Assembly: GCF_035046505.1 (NCBI RefSeq)
Contig: NC_089822.1
Span: 97,658,659 to 97,722,658, forward strand
Length of the DNA: 64,000 nucleotides
Direction of reading: 5' to 3'
From: Tiliqua scincoides
Lineage: Eukaryota > Chordata > Lepidosauria > Squamata > Scincidae
A program made the position numbers and the translations under genes. Each line of letters opens with the position of its first letter. Position 1 is the first letter of the stretch. The notes under the pieces were generated by a model. That model was given only the letters and a program-made list of their open reading frames with translations. It was not told where the DNA came from and searched no databases. Below, piece after piece: positions 37,101-52,100 of this stretch.

Positions 37101-40100
37101 GTTGTTCAGTGCTTCTTCGGTGACTACATTTTCTCTGGAATATAGCTCAGAGTAGTGCTGCACCCAGCGTTCCATCTGCTGCGCCCGATCCTGGATGACC
37201 TCGCCTGTGGCAGACTTCAGAGGGGCAATTTTCTTCTGTGTTGGACCTAGGGCCTGCTTGATACCATCATACATCCCCTTGATGTTGCCCGTGTCAGCTG
37301 CTATCTGTATCTCGGAACAGAGCTGGAGCCAGTAGTCGTTAGCACATCTCCTGGCAGTCTGTTGGACTTTGCTGCGAGCAGTTCGGAGGACCTGCAGGTT
37401 GCGCTCACTGGGACAGGCCTTGTATGCTGCTTGAGCTCTCCTCTTTTCCTCAATGACTGGTGTCAACTCCTCAGAGTGGGCTTCAAACCAGTCTGCCGCC
37501 TTGTTGGTCTTCTTGCCGAATATGGACAAGGCGGTGTTGTAAACGGTATTCTTGAAATGTTCCCATCTGTTGGATGCGTTTGCGTCGGCCAGGCCTGGAA
37601 GAGATTCCTCAAGCGCTTGTGCAAATTCCTCCACTTTTCTCTGATCCCGGGTCTTGCTGGTATCAATGCGAGGTCTTCCTTCCTTTTTCGTGTGATACAG
37701 TCGCTTTGTTTGCAGTTTCACTCTGCTGCACACCAGGGAGTGGTCTGTGTCGCAGGCAGCACCATGATAACTGCGTGTGATCTTGATGCTGGGAAGGCTG
37801 GAGCGTCTGGTGAGGATCAGGTCGAGCTGGTGCCAGTGCTTTGATCTTGGATGTCTCCAAGAGACTCTATGTTGGGACTTTGTGTTGAAGAATGTGTTGC
37901 TGACACAGAGACCGTGATGACAGCAAAACTCTAGCAGGCGTTGGCCATTTTCGTTCATCCTCCCAGTGCCAAACTGACCTAAGCAAGTGGGCCATGAACT
38001 GTTATCAGCACCAACTCTAGCATTGAAATCGCCGAGGATGAACAATGGCTCTTTTACAGGGATTTTCTTGACAGTGGTGGCCAGGTCATCATAGAATTTG
38101 TCTTTGGCTTCTGCTGGAGACGACAGAGTCGGTGCATAAGCACTGATGAGAGTGATAGGTCCTGCTGATGACTGGAGCTGCAGGGACAAAATTCTTTCAC
38201 TTCCCACAGTAGGTGGGATGATGGATTTCAGCAGGGTATTTCTGACCGCAAAGCCAACGCCATGTTCCCTGGTTTCGTTTGGTGGTTTTCCCTGCCAGAA
38301 AAATGAGAAATTTCTCTCCTTGACAGATCCGGAATCTGGCAGTCTAGTCTCTTGAAGGGCGACGATGTCCATCTGCAGTCTGCTCAGCTCCATGTCGATG
38401 ACAGCTGTTTTGCGTGCGTCGTCTATTTCTTGCAGGTCATCAGAGAAGCCAGGTGTCATTGTCCTAACGTTCCAGGTGCCCAGCTTTAGGGCAGTAGTTT
38501 TCTGTTTTCTGTTGCATGGTGCAGAGTTGTTGATCCGCTTGTCGGTTTTCACCCTAAACCCCACGCACCCCATGAGGTTAACGGACCGTGGCGAGGCAAC
38601 ACCTTACTGGCTGGGGACTGCCCAGCTTAAGGCGGGCGGTAGCTGCCCAATGAGATGCAATGATCTCTCCCACCGTCGGAAGCAGCCCCTGGCGTCATGC
38701 TCTACGCCAATCGAGCAAAGACTTATAACCGGTAAACTGCTGCTTCCCGTGTTGTGCCGACGCCGTATGGCGAAGTTGGAGTGTCCTCTCCAGTGCGCGA
38801 AGCCTGGGTAAAGAAGGTATGGAGGATAGGCTGTTACCCATACATCAAATCCCCCCTCTCCACGTCGCTGGAATGGTCCAATGGAAAGGCAGAAGCCAAT
38901 ACGGTTGGTTCCAGCGGCGTCGCAGGAGTTGCCAGAACGTGACTGTGTTCAGCCATGAACTGCCTAAGGGACTCCGGCTCCTGATTTTGCCTCGAGGTTG
39001 ACTCCTGAAGCCTTTTCCAGAACTGGATGTAGCCACAAGGCAGTGGAGGTTTGAGGTCAGAGTTTCCTTCTCTTAGATGAGCTGCCTTCCTAGGCTGACG
39101 AGTCCCATCTACCCGGTGGCTGTTTAGTCGCCTCTTACGACAAGTACAGCCAAACTGAGGGCCTATTCTTAGCCCCCAGCCCCCAGGGTACTGGATAGGT
39201 ACAGGATACCTGGATAGGTACAGGTACCTGGATAGGTACAGGAACAGAAAGCACAGATATTTTACATGCCTCGGTGACATCGAGATTAGATTACTGTAAC
39301 GCACTCTATGTGGGGCTGCCCTTGAAGACGGTTCGGAAACTGCAACTAGTGCAGAATGTGGCAGCCCGTGTGGTTACTGGAGGTAGGCGGTTCGACCCTG
39401 TCAGTCCGCTTCTCCAGCGGCTGCACTGGCTGCCCATTCGTTTCCGGGCCCAATTCAAGGTGCTGGTATTGACCTTTAAAGCCCTATACTGCTCTGGACC
39501 AGGGTATCTTAGAGATCGCCTGCTCCCGTACAATCCGGCTCGCCCTCTCAGGTCATCAGAGAAGGCCTTTTTACAAGTGCCACCGCCTAGGGAGGTACGT
39601 GGGGCGGCTGCAAGAAATAGGGCCTTCTCAGTAGTGGCACCAACGCTATGGAACTCCCATCCCCTTGACTTAAGAATGGCTCCCTCTCTTGAGACCTTTC
39701 GGCAAGGCCTGAAGACCCTTCTGTTTAAACAGGCCTTCTGAGTTCTTGGCCTTTTAACATCTTTTTAACATCTTTTAATATTTTTTTACAGGTCTGGTTC
39801 TTTTATGACTTGCTGCTGCTCTATGCTCTTTTTACCTATTTTTACTCTGACTGCTGTTTTTAGTATGTGTTAATATGTTTTTATTTGTTTTTTAAATTGT
39901 TTTTAATATGTTGTAAGCTGCCTTGAGTCCCTTCGGGGAGAAAGGCGGGGTAGAAATAAAGTTATTATTATTATTATTATTATTATATTTTACACAAACA
40001 CTAGAACTCACCTGAATTGGAAGTAGTTCTCCTGGCTCTTAAAAAAGGATAGCTGCCAACCTCTAAAGATTTTGTTAAGTCAAGGTCGTGCAAAATCAAG

Positions 40101-43100
40101 AGATATCCAGAAGAGGTTGAGATCAACATTTTGGAACAGTCTGGTGTCAACCTCATGCGCATGAGAAAACGGGTGTGAAAGAACTTCTTGTGAGGGCAGC
40201 CATCTTCTGTGCACCTAGGGAAACACAACTATCAAAACCTCACTCCTATTTTAGTTTTAAAAATTGCAGTTCTCAGATTTATATTTTAGGTGGCGTGCAT
40301 CAAAAATGCACATCTTACCGCTTTCGTTTCCTCTTCTTCTGATGTTAGCAAGGGATGGTGGCACATATTGCTCACATGTTGGTAATGGTAGCATAGCACC
40401 TTGGGCAGGTGACATGGATATAGAAGCATCTGCCAGGAAGCAGCTCTGTCATTCCCAAACAAAGGTACCTGCTCCACAATTTCTAGGCAGCACCAAGATT
40501 TTGCTACTTTGTATGATCTGCAGGGACAGTGTCTCCACTTGGACTTGCATGGGGAGAGAATAGAGTCACCATTTTCAACCACTGTGCCATGGCACACTGG
40601 TGTGCCGCAAATGATCCCCAGGTATGCCACGGGAATTTGGGAGAGGGTCATTTATCAATAGGACTATTGGGGGGATGTGAACCCCCCACTGACTGCACAG
40701 TGTGCCTTGTCAATTGCCAAAAAAATGATGGTGTGCCTTGACCATTTTAGTACCTTGCCAGTGTGCCATGAGACAAAAAAGGTTGAAATATCTATCACTG
40801 GAATAGAGAGACTCCCCAATGGCCAAAGCAAGCCTGCATTATTAGCCTGGAGTTTAGTCACATCCAAGATCCAACCAAGTGGCTGCAAGAACTGGAGACT
40901 TAGAAGTGACTCTCCCTCCAAAGTGAAGCTACTCCAGGTAGCTACTATGGAAGAAATATCCCACCCCAGCTACAAAGGATGCTCTAGTTAGAAAAAGGAA
41001 GCTTATGGTAACGAACCACAGAGGTTCCAAACTGCCTGTTTACTTCCCCTCCCTAGCATGTGTGCATGTGTGTGTGCATGCGCGCGCGCGTTGGAGGGGT
41101 GAACGTTCACTCACACGGCTCTGATTATTCCACAACAATCAAAACAAGGTATTATTGACGCACTATTGCCCCAAGAGCTGCTGTGGATTAAACATGCAGG
41201 GTTCCAATACCCACTGAACTCAGCTCCCTCTTGTATTTTGACACTTTCCAGGTTTGCTTCAAGTCAGTATGCTGAGAAGTCGCTGATTTCTACTGAAATC
41301 AGTGATGACAGTCACTTGCTTTTTAAAGGAACGTTTTTGCTTACTGTAGACAAATTCGACCCCCACGTTTCTTCTCCTACATACACATACTGAGCAGCCC
41401 ATTTCATTTAAGCCATGCACTAAGCCATATCACCATGCCTGCCAATAGTTGGTCAGTTCAGATATAGCTGAAAGAAAACACTGCAGTTCAGAGCAATAGC
41501 TATATCCACTCTTCCAGATCTCCCTATCAAGAAATGGAATTAGATGCAACAGTGCCAAATTTATTTACCTGTTGGTATCCCAAATGATAACATTTCCATC
41601 AAAGCCTGATGTTACTAGCAATCTAGTGTTAGTGTCATATTCAATGTTCTTCACCCAGCTGGTGTGACCGTGTAAAGTGCACACTTTTGTATCTAGCTTT
41701 CTCAGATCCCAAAGCGCTATTGTAGTGTCATCGGAGCAAGTTGCAAACAGTCTGTTATCAAGAAATCTACAAATAAAATGGAAAGGGAGTGAGAGAGTTT
41801 AATATCTTGAAATTCACTAAGACCTTTCCTAAATCAATAACCAAAGAACAGCCTTGGGCATGACATCAACAAATACCTCTGCAAAAGAAAGCTAGCAACA
41901 CAATTAAGCATTTTAATTGTGAAACAGAGATATTGTTAGATTGGAAGTGTGCATTTGAGATCTAGCTGTTCAGGGAATATCAGAGCAAAGATTTTCTGCC
42001 AATGCTGCCAAAACACATTCCTACGTTTGGGATGGATTCAGAAATCCTTCAATGCGTGTTGGCTATCAAGCATTGAAAAATACAAGATCTCAGGAACACA
42101 CTGCATGTTCTCCAGTACAATGAACAGCACAAAACACACAACCTCCTGTGTGCTGAAACTTGAACACACACATATTTGCTATTCTCAAATAACTTCTTTT
42201 GTGTGAAAAAGTAACAATAGCAATTTGGGGATGGGCAGAAAAGTGTATGGAGGAGAGAAGAGAGAAGGTGCTAAAGTAGCAGCTGAGGCCACAGCCAAGT
42301 GGCAGCAGCTGCAACTCTACTGAAGACATCGTGTAGGGGCAACTACGGACAGGGTTTGGGAGACGTGCTAGCTACTTCAGACGTCAGACTTCAGCCATGA
42401 TATATTTAGTTTCATTTGCTTGGTATTTCTGTATACTTTTGCTATGAGAGAACTAAGTGTTGAGACAAATATATTTTATCTAGTTTGATGGTGATTCAGG
42501 GAAATCTTATGAGTAGTTTTCATAACTAGGATAACATCAGCCACTACTTCCTTCACAATTGTACTAGTCCAGAGACCTGGTTCTAATCCTGAGCCCAGAA
42601 CCATAATACTTAAGTAGCTTAAGCCAGGGCCTCTGAGAGAAATTTTATCAGGGGGGTACACATTTTCTTTGGGCCCCTTTGCAAAGAGGGAGGGGTGAAA
42701 CAGCAGGGGAGGGTGGTGACAGGGAAGCAGATTAGGGGCAGGGAGGGATGAAACAGGGTAAGGGGACAGTAGAGACAACTGGAAAAGTCTTTGGAGCCCA
42801 GGTCTACCAACCTATGTGGCATCAGTAGTGTCCCCAGCATCCTGTGCAGGCAACAAGTTTGAGTAGATAGGAAAACATAAGATCCCAGGAAATTTATGAG
42901 CCCCCTCCTTTGGCTCCAGGGCCCCCCTTTGGACCCTGGGCCTGGGTACAAATTACCCCCTTTACCCCCCTCTCCTAGGCCCTGGCTTAAACAACTCTCC
43001 TGTCTTAATCTGCAAAAATGTATGGGGAAGGAGATATTTGATACAAGAGAATTCATTAGTGGAGATGTGAGTCTGGGTCTCAGAAAAGAAAGAAAGCTAG

Positions 43101-46100
43101 TCACATTACCTATTGATAGAAACTTAAACTGGCCCGCTTTAAAAAAAAAAGGAGGATTGATTTAGTTGTCACTATGGTTTCAGACTTACACATCAAAGCT
43201 TAAAGAGTTAAACATGTTCTGGAATTTTAGACATCTGTAAATGGTTCTTATTTCCAAGCAGACTAACCTGATATTATTTACGCAGTCCTCATGAGCATCG
43301 GAGAGAGTTTTGATGTGCTTTGAAGATATGGGATCAAAAAGCAGGACTTCTGTTTGTTCACAAGCAACAGTCAGCACTGACCTGGATAGAAAAAGGAAGA
43401 GAAACAGGGCATTATGCACCAAGAAACTCAACACCATCTCATTTACACGCCTCAAGTACGTAAAAGGTTTTTCCTTATTTAAAGGTGCATGCACATACAC
43501 AGAACTTAGGCAACAATAAATTGGTTTCAAGGGCAGAGCAGCATGATATGTTCGCAGAATGACAACGCAATCAATTTTCCAACTCAAACCACATTCATTC
43601 TCCGTTTATTTTGCTTCAGTATGATGGGACAAGAGCCAGTTCATTATATTTTTAACGTTTACTGATGAACTCATTCCATATTTGTTACCATTACACAAAA
43701 ACTCAGCGGAAAGGTATTACCCCCCCACCCCACGTCATGCAGAGAGCAACAGCATTTTAGTAACAGGAAGTGGGAGGAGTCCTGTTCCCTTGGTCAAAAA
43801 AAGTTTCAGAGATGTACAGAACCTGGTACAGAATGCAAACCGTGGGACTGTAGAGACCATTATGAAGAACTGAGATACTAGACCAGGGGTGCCCAAACCC
43901 CGGCCCTGGGGCCACTTGCGGCCCTCGAGGTCTCTCAATGCGGCCCTCGAGGTCTCTCAATGTGGCCCTCAGGGAGCCCCCAATCTCCACTGAGCCTCTG
44001 TCCCTCTGGAGATTTGTTGGAACCCGCACTGGCCCGACGCAACTGCTCTCAGCGTGAGGGCGACTGTTGGACCTCTCACAGCTCTCACATGAGCTGTGGG
44101 ATGAGGGCTCCCTCCACTGCTTGCTGTTTTACGTCTGTGATGCAGTAGCAGCAGCAAAGAAAAGGCTGGCCTTGCTTTGTGCAAGGCCTTTTATAGGTCT
44201 TGATCTATTGCAAGACCTTCATTCATTCATATAAGTTCCATCTCTAATATATTCATTTATTTAAATTTATTCAAATTTGAAATGTAAATTAATTCTTTTT
44301 CCCCCTGACCCCCGACACAGTGTCAGAGAGATGATGTGGCCCTCCTGCCAAAAAGTTTGGACACCCCTGTACTAGACATAAAAGAAATCTAAAATATTTC
44401 ACTAAACACCTCCTGACACTCATTTGGCTCACAGTTTATGTTCCATCAATATTTCAATTTTGCTTGTTTAAAGAAACTGGTAGGTATACGTTTTCAAACA
44501 GACTACCGAGTTATGTTGCTGTGGAATCCCAGTCTATGCACGCATACACCAAACACTGTAATTTTAACACTGCACATTATTATTGCACATCATCAGTTTA
44601 CAACTCTGATCAATTAGCCAAATATTACTGGAGCATTGGTGATGTTCCAAACAGCAGATAAATGAATTTGTGGATATGGGGGACCTCCCCTGTATTAGCA
44701 TGCATTCAAAGTGATTATAATACTTTGCTTCATCAATGGTTTCTAATTTTTGGTTTTCAAGGAACCTTTCTGTGTTTGTCTGCCAAATAACCTGTATATA
44801 TTGCAGAGGATTCTGGGAAGAGGGCTTTATAGCACACAGTTAGGGCCTCACTATTGGTCCATATGAACCGAGTACACTCTGGAGCACTCTGAATACTCCT
44901 CTGTATGATACAGGTGGAGATTGGTACTGTTGGGTAGGTTATCTTTCAGGGAAATGTGTCATTTTTCCATTGCTAATTTTCTAATTGAACAAATAGGTTT
45001 CTTACCTGGTAAATCTATTTTGGATAACTGTCTCTAAGTATGCCAAATCTAAAAATTCCCATCTTTATGCTCCCTTCCTGGATTTAAAAGGTGCATTTGA
45101 TACAGTTGACAGGGAGCTACTTTGGTTAAAACTGGACAATTTAGGTCTGGTCAAGCGACTCCTTCTCTTAATTAGGAAGCTCTACTCAGAGACTAACTGT
45201 TGTGTTAAATTAACACCATGTGGGAAACTTTCGGCCCCAATTCCTACTAATTTAGGAGTCAAACAAGGATGTGTCTTAGCCCCCATGCTGTTTAACAAAT
45301 TCATTAATGATCTGGCTCCTCATTTGTCCTTAGTTGACGCCCATCCCCCTAAATTAGGTAATTTACCGTTCCCCCTTCTGTTATATGCAGACGATATGCT
45401 GCTATTGTCCCGTATGAAAATTGGCTTGAAGTGTTTAATCAACTTGCGTATTAAATACCTAACTTCCAAAAAATTACAATTAAACTTTGAGAAGTCTAAA
45501 ATAGTGGTTTTCGGTTCCCAATGGAAACCTACCTCTTGGTTCTACCTCTATTGGTAGAACAATTTCCAGTTAAGGTAGAGATAGAGTGTCTTACAGAACA
45601 GGAAACAAGAATACATAAAAGGGACCAAAATCATTTGACCTACATACCAAATTCGCCTCTCTTACTTTCACAATACTTAGTAAAAACAGTAACCATTTAA
45701 ACTAAAGCTCTAACCTTAATTCTTTTCATAACCATCTACACATAAAACCAGAATGCCTATCATCAAAGTTAAATAATCATTGCTGAAACCGAGATAGAGA
45801 GTTTTTTAAACAGCATTGCTGTTGGTTGTTTTAAAATGAAAACTACAAAGCAACACTATCATAGTACAATGTGTATCACTCCGAATATATCTCGTTCTGT
45901 AGGTCCATGTGCACTGCAGTAATGTTTAAGTGCATCTTTAATTTGCAACACTAGAGAGAAAATGCCACATGTTCACATGATACCACAATAGATTCCCTAT
46001 GTGCCTGAATACTTTCTAGCAAAAAGTTACATAGTGGGCACAGCACTAACACAGCAGTATCCATGTTGTTACCTTAGCACAAGTAGACTCCATTTTGTTT

Positions 46101-49100
46101 CTATCAGACATAAGCTAGATGCAACGTGTACATCTTCACTTAGCTAAGAATTTGGAACACACTGGAATAAAGAGTTCATGCCAAGAGAAGGCAACTTGAC
46201 TACTCTCCAAAAATACAAGGCAATTATCAACCTACGCTACAAGCAGCCTCAGAGTCCTATACATAACAGGACACCATTTCAAATCCTGGATGACAGCCAT
46301 CAGCCTTGCAAGTTAGCTTTGTGTGTAGAGTAGCATGCTCAGGCTTCCAATGAATTGGAGGATCTCTGAAAGACGAACACTGAAGACTGTGGAACAACTA
46401 ATGGCTGTGAGAGAACTGACGGCCTAGATTAGGAACAACAGCCAGTAAAAAAATCTATTCTAGATCTATGATCATGGTATGCATTTCACTATAAACTGTA
46501 GCTCACCAATACTAGGACAGATCAATGTACTTGGGAGTTGGGTTATTTAGCTACTTTGTATTGGGAAATTAATCTATACACTTTTAAATCAACACACTAC
46601 TAATGATCTAAACACACACATAGTCTCTGTGAGTACAAGGTTCTTCTGTTCCATTAACAGACGGAGCACTGAACTTGCATAAGGACCCCTTCCATTCATG
46701 GATGGGTCTCTTCAAGCACACTGCTTTTTCTGTAGACAGAAGGAGCCTCCACAAGCACAGGAGTAAGTTTGGATCCCAACCTTTAACCAGAAATCAGACT
46801 GATTTGAGACCTCATCTCAAAGACAGTTTTATATGAAATCTTAAATAAGGGAATCAACATTGACCTTCTTTATTGACAACACATGTACCATTAATATAAT
46901 AAAAGAGGTGAACCATGACATATTGACAATAATATAGTGTTTGAAACTTGGTAAAATAAAAGAAAGCTAAGAAGTGGAAAGGAAATCCTTCTCCTGGACC
47001 TCTGAGTCTCTCCTGTACCCTTGCCTGAATCCATAAACATTACTGTATTTGGAAAGTTTGGGGAAAGTGGAGAAACAAAGTCAGCTCTTCCCAGTTAGAA
47101 CTCTACAAGGCAGCTCTTGAGTTGCCTGGAGTGGTTGTGTTCCTGGAAATCTGTGCATACATTCAAAATATGCAAATTACAAAATATGCAAATTCCATGG
47201 GAACCAATATAACTGCTACAGGCTAGCAGGGGTCTCCAAACTTTTTGGCCAGAGGGCCGCATCAAATATCTGGTACAGTGTTGAGGGCCGGAAAAAAAAA
47301 ATTTAAATATAAAAATTATTTAAATAAATTAGAGATGGAACTTAGATGAATAAATGAATGAATGGGCTCATTCATTCAACCTCTCTGGTCCTTGAACACC
47401 CTCCATATGCAACCAGAGCATAGTTCCAGTCATGTTTGGCCAAGTGGACCAGAAGCATTCAGGGGACAAGAGGCTGGCAGCGGGCTGGATAGATGTTTGC
47501 CGCGGGCCGCATCTCGCCCCCGGGCCGGGGTTTGGAGACCCCTGGGCTTGGGGAAAGTCATCAAACACACACACACTGATGACAGGTAACTTCTGCTTGT
47601 CTAAGATGGTGTAGTGGGAGGGATGAGGTTACTGCAAGTGGCTACTGATGTTGATGGCTAAGGAAGCAATGATGAAAACAAAGGTCAACAGGCATGTGGA
47701 TGCAGGAGAACCTGTAGATATTATATGTCTGGAAATTCAGAAGGTGTTTGATATGGTTCCACACCAAAGGTTACTGAGGGAGCGCCATAGTCAGGGAATT
47801 AGAGGGCACTTCATCTCCTGGATTAGGAACTGGCTGAGGACCAGGAAGCAGAGAGTGGGTGTCAATGAGCAACTTTCAAAATGGAGAGAGGTGAAAAGCA
47901 GTGTTCCCAAGGATCTGTCCTGGGACCAGCACTTTTCAACTGTTCATACATGACCTGGAGACAGGATTAAGCAGTGAAGTGGCAAAGTTTGCGGATGACC
48001 CCAAACTTTCCCGGGTGGTGAAGACCAGAAGAAATTGTGAAGAGCTCCAGAAGGCTCTCTCCAAACAGGAAGAATCAGCAAAAAAAAATGGTAGATGCGT
48101 TTCAATGTAAGTAAATGTAAAGTTATGCACACTAGGGCAAAGAATCAAAACTTTGCATATAGGCTAATGGGTTCTGAGCTGCCTGTAACAGATCAGGAGA
48201 GAGATCTTGGGGTACTGGTGGACAGCCCAATGAAAGTATCGAACCAATGTGTGGTGGCAGTGAAGATGACGAATTCCATGCTGGAGATAATTAGAAAAAG
48301 TATTGAGAATAAGATGGCTAATATTAAAATGCCATTGTACAAATTGATACGGCCGCACCTGGAGTATTGCATCCAGTTCTGGTCGCTACATTTCAAAAAG
48401 GATACAGTGGAAATGGAAAAGATGCAGAAGAGAGCAACTAAAATGATTACTGGGCTGGGGCCAGTAATCCTTATGAGGAAAGGCTACAGTGTTTGGGGCT
48501 CTTCAGTTTAGAAAAGAAGTACCTGAGGGGGGACATGACTGAGACATACAAATTATGCAGAAGATGGATAGAGAGATGTTCCTTTCCCTCTCATGCAACA
48601 CCAGGGGACATCCACTAAAATTGAGTGGTTAGGAGAGTTAGGACAGACAAAAGAAAATATTTCTTTACCTAGTGTGTAATTAGTCTGTGGAACTCCTTGC
48701 CACAGGAAGTGGTGATGGCATCTTGCCTAGATGCCTTTAAGAGGGGACTGGACAAATTTCAGGAGGAAAAGTCCATCACAGGTTACAAGTCATGATAGGT
48801 ATGTGCAACTGCCTGATTTAGAAGAGGGGCGCCTTAGCATGCCAGATGCAGAGGAGGGCACCAGGACGCAGGTTGTATCTGTTGTCTTGTGTGCTCCCTG
48901 AAGCACTTGGTGGGCCACTGTGAGATACAGGATGCTGGACTACATGGGCCTTTGGCCTGATCTAGGGTTCTTCTTACCATGCTGGTAAGGAAACCAAGAA
49001 AGCAGTAAGTCATAGTTCTGTGAATGCATTTTCTTTTTATCTTCTGGCTTTGGAGGAGACCCTCCTCCCTGCCATTGGAAGTTTCCAGCATCTAATATTA

Positions 49101-52100
49101 TTGCTAATTAGCAACTAATTGGTAGCTAACTGTTTTATTTTGAAAATTGCCAGCATAAATTAGACTTCTAGTATTAATTTGCAAATGTGCTATTTCAAAA
49201 ACAGGCAAATTAAGACCACATTAATTGACAGCTGTCGATTTGGAAATCTATCACAACATCTCCTATTAGTTTCTGACATTTAGTTTCCCACATCAGCAAG
49301 CTCCCACCACTAACAGACATCACAGATAAATAGCCAATCTGTTTAGTTAGCGTTTTTCAAGTTCTCTGTATTGAGGGAACCCTTTTAACATGAAATTACC
49401 CGCAAGCACCTGGCACATATACCACATGAACTGGGTCTCTTAGAAAAACATTCCAGAATCCTTTGTAAAACTCAGGGATTTCACTGCAGATGTGGAACAG
49501 CCCCTCAGCTCGTGCCAATATAGAAAGTGCTCCCTGAAGGCAAAGAGTTTTAGAACCACTGCAATGGAAGTAGTGTTCAAACTGCAGCTTACTACTTACA
49601 CTGGCCTATAATGATCCCTATCTAAAGCACGATCAGACACATGCCCAAGAGTTGAGAAATATACATACATCATCAAGAAGAGGGCTGCACCAACACACAA
49701 ACGAAAGACTGTGGAAACCCACAGAAGTCTTCAAAAGTGTATACCAGTGGTTCTCACACATTTAGCACTGGGACCCACTTTTTAAAATGAAAATTTCTCA
49801 GGACCCACCAGAAGTGATGTCATGACCAGAAGAGACATCATCAAGCAGGAAAATTGTTAACAATCCAAGGCTGCAATCCTACCCACACTGACCCAGGAGG
49901 AAGTCCCACTGACTATCATTGTTAAAAGAATATACATAGTAGCTTGTTAAAAGTACAGGTCTGTGACATTTCTGCAAATGCAGTCACATACCATGGTAGC
50001 ATCCAGTCCAATATATTAAAAATAAAATGTTGAAATGAATGGGGACCCACCTGAAATTGGATCGTGACCCACCTAGTGGGTCCCGACCCACAGTTTGAGA
50101 AACACTGGTGTATACCATGCCTCATTTGGCAATAAAATAACAGTATACCAAGACATTCTGAGCATTAAACAGCTCTTCAACAAGGATATAATCTAGTGTG
50201 AAAGTGCCAAGCACTTACTGACTTGTTAAGATCCTTTTTGTAGGTTCTTAGCAGCTGTTGGTTCTCAAAACATGTTTTATTACACTGTCATACAAAATGG
50301 ACACACTTGCACATTTTGTTGGTTTTTACTAAAACTTATTATCATTTATTTACACCCCTTACAGAAAATATCACATTTGTGAGCAAGTGCTGTTAAAACA
50401 TGTTTCATCTGCCACATTGACAGTACTCAAATGTCGATGGCAAGGATGTCAAACGCGTTTCATACAGAGAGCTGAAGACAGCATTCATGGTGCCTGCTGA
50501 GGGCCGGAAGTGACATCATTAAGCAGCTGATGGCCAGAAATAAGCACTTTGTTCTCACACAGAAACTCATTAGCTGCAAATGACAGAAGAGAAAAGGTGC
50601 AAATTCGTTCATATTTTCAAGATATGACAGAGCCCAATTATCAAACTGGCAGAGCCCAATTATAATGGAGGTTGGATAAATTGCTTCCAGGGGCCACATT
50701 CGGCACACAGGCCTTATGTTTGACACCCTTGGTCTATGGTGTACACTTTAAACAATAGCTGGACCTCTTGCTTGCAGGTGGTCCTTATTTTGTGCTAAAA
50801 TACATCTAGTTCTACAAAACCAGAAAACCTACATTCTTGAGGGAAGGGCTGTAGTTAGTGAAAGACATCTGTTTTACATATAGAATGTTCAAGTTTCAAT
50901 CAGCAGCATCTCCAGGTAAGGCAGAGAAAAATTCCTATCTAAAAGTTTGGAGAGCTGCTGCTAATTAGTGAGAACAATAATGAGCTAGAAGCTGGTACAA
51001 GGCAGATTTCCATGTTCTTTTAATGCAAGTAGAATTCTTGTACAAATTTCTTTGTGTCAGGTTACAGAAGTGGGGGGAGAAGGAAAAAAGCACATATTCT
51101 ACAAGACTTTTTTCTAGTCTCTCTATTTGGGAAGAAGAGAGTTGGGGCTTCTGAAGAGGCACGAAAAGGGACTGCATTGATGATGCTGGGCAATGTGCAA
51201 AGTGCCAGCCTTCCCCAACTATTGGAAACTTAACCGTAACCTTGGCTGACCAAACCTTGTGGCACAGCACAGTTAAAATACAATAGTTCAGCAAAAAAGA
51301 CTGCATTATCACCTAAATCATCATTGCATTACTCTCAATAAGCTCATGTAACAATCACTATATCTCTCACATTCCATGGCTATTTGGGTCCTTTGTCCTG
51401 GACCTAATCTTGTAGGCTCTAATAAACTGTTGTTCCTGCCTCAGTATTTTACTGTGCAATCCTATGAATATCTACCCAGAAGTTGTCTCACTGATTTCAA
51501 TTAGAACTACTCCCAGGAAAGCATTATTGGATTGCAGTCTTAGGGTCAATCCTATCCAACTTTCCAGCACTGGGGTAACCACAATGCAGCCCTGAGGTAA
51601 GGGAACAAATGTTCCCATACCTTGAAGAGGCCTCCAAGACTGCCTCCCCTACGCAGGAAACAGTGCATACCCCATAGATACAGCAGCACTGGCACTGGAA
51701 AATTGGGTAGGATTGAGCCCTCAGTAAATTAATGCAGCATATCTAGTGAAAATAATTCATCTACTAATACTATTGTTTTGAATGGTCACTGACTGCAGCT
51801 CTTCCATCCAACAGCCCTCTGACCTCACCTTTTACAACTGTTCTCTTTTTTTCTCTACCCCCGGTGTGTGTATATATGCACTACCTGCCAAAAGAGGATG
51901 TTTCATAAAACTGATGAAGAGGACAACTGATTGCTGAAGTTTATTCTGAAATAAGTTTGATAGTTTATAATGGTACAAGACTCTCTTTTGTTTTTTCTTG
52001 CAACAGAATAATATAAGTAACACAACAGAGTAACACAGCCCCCTGGAAACTGAAATAAAGAAACAGGTTCCACACCTTCCTAGTGGAAATAAGATTGCAA

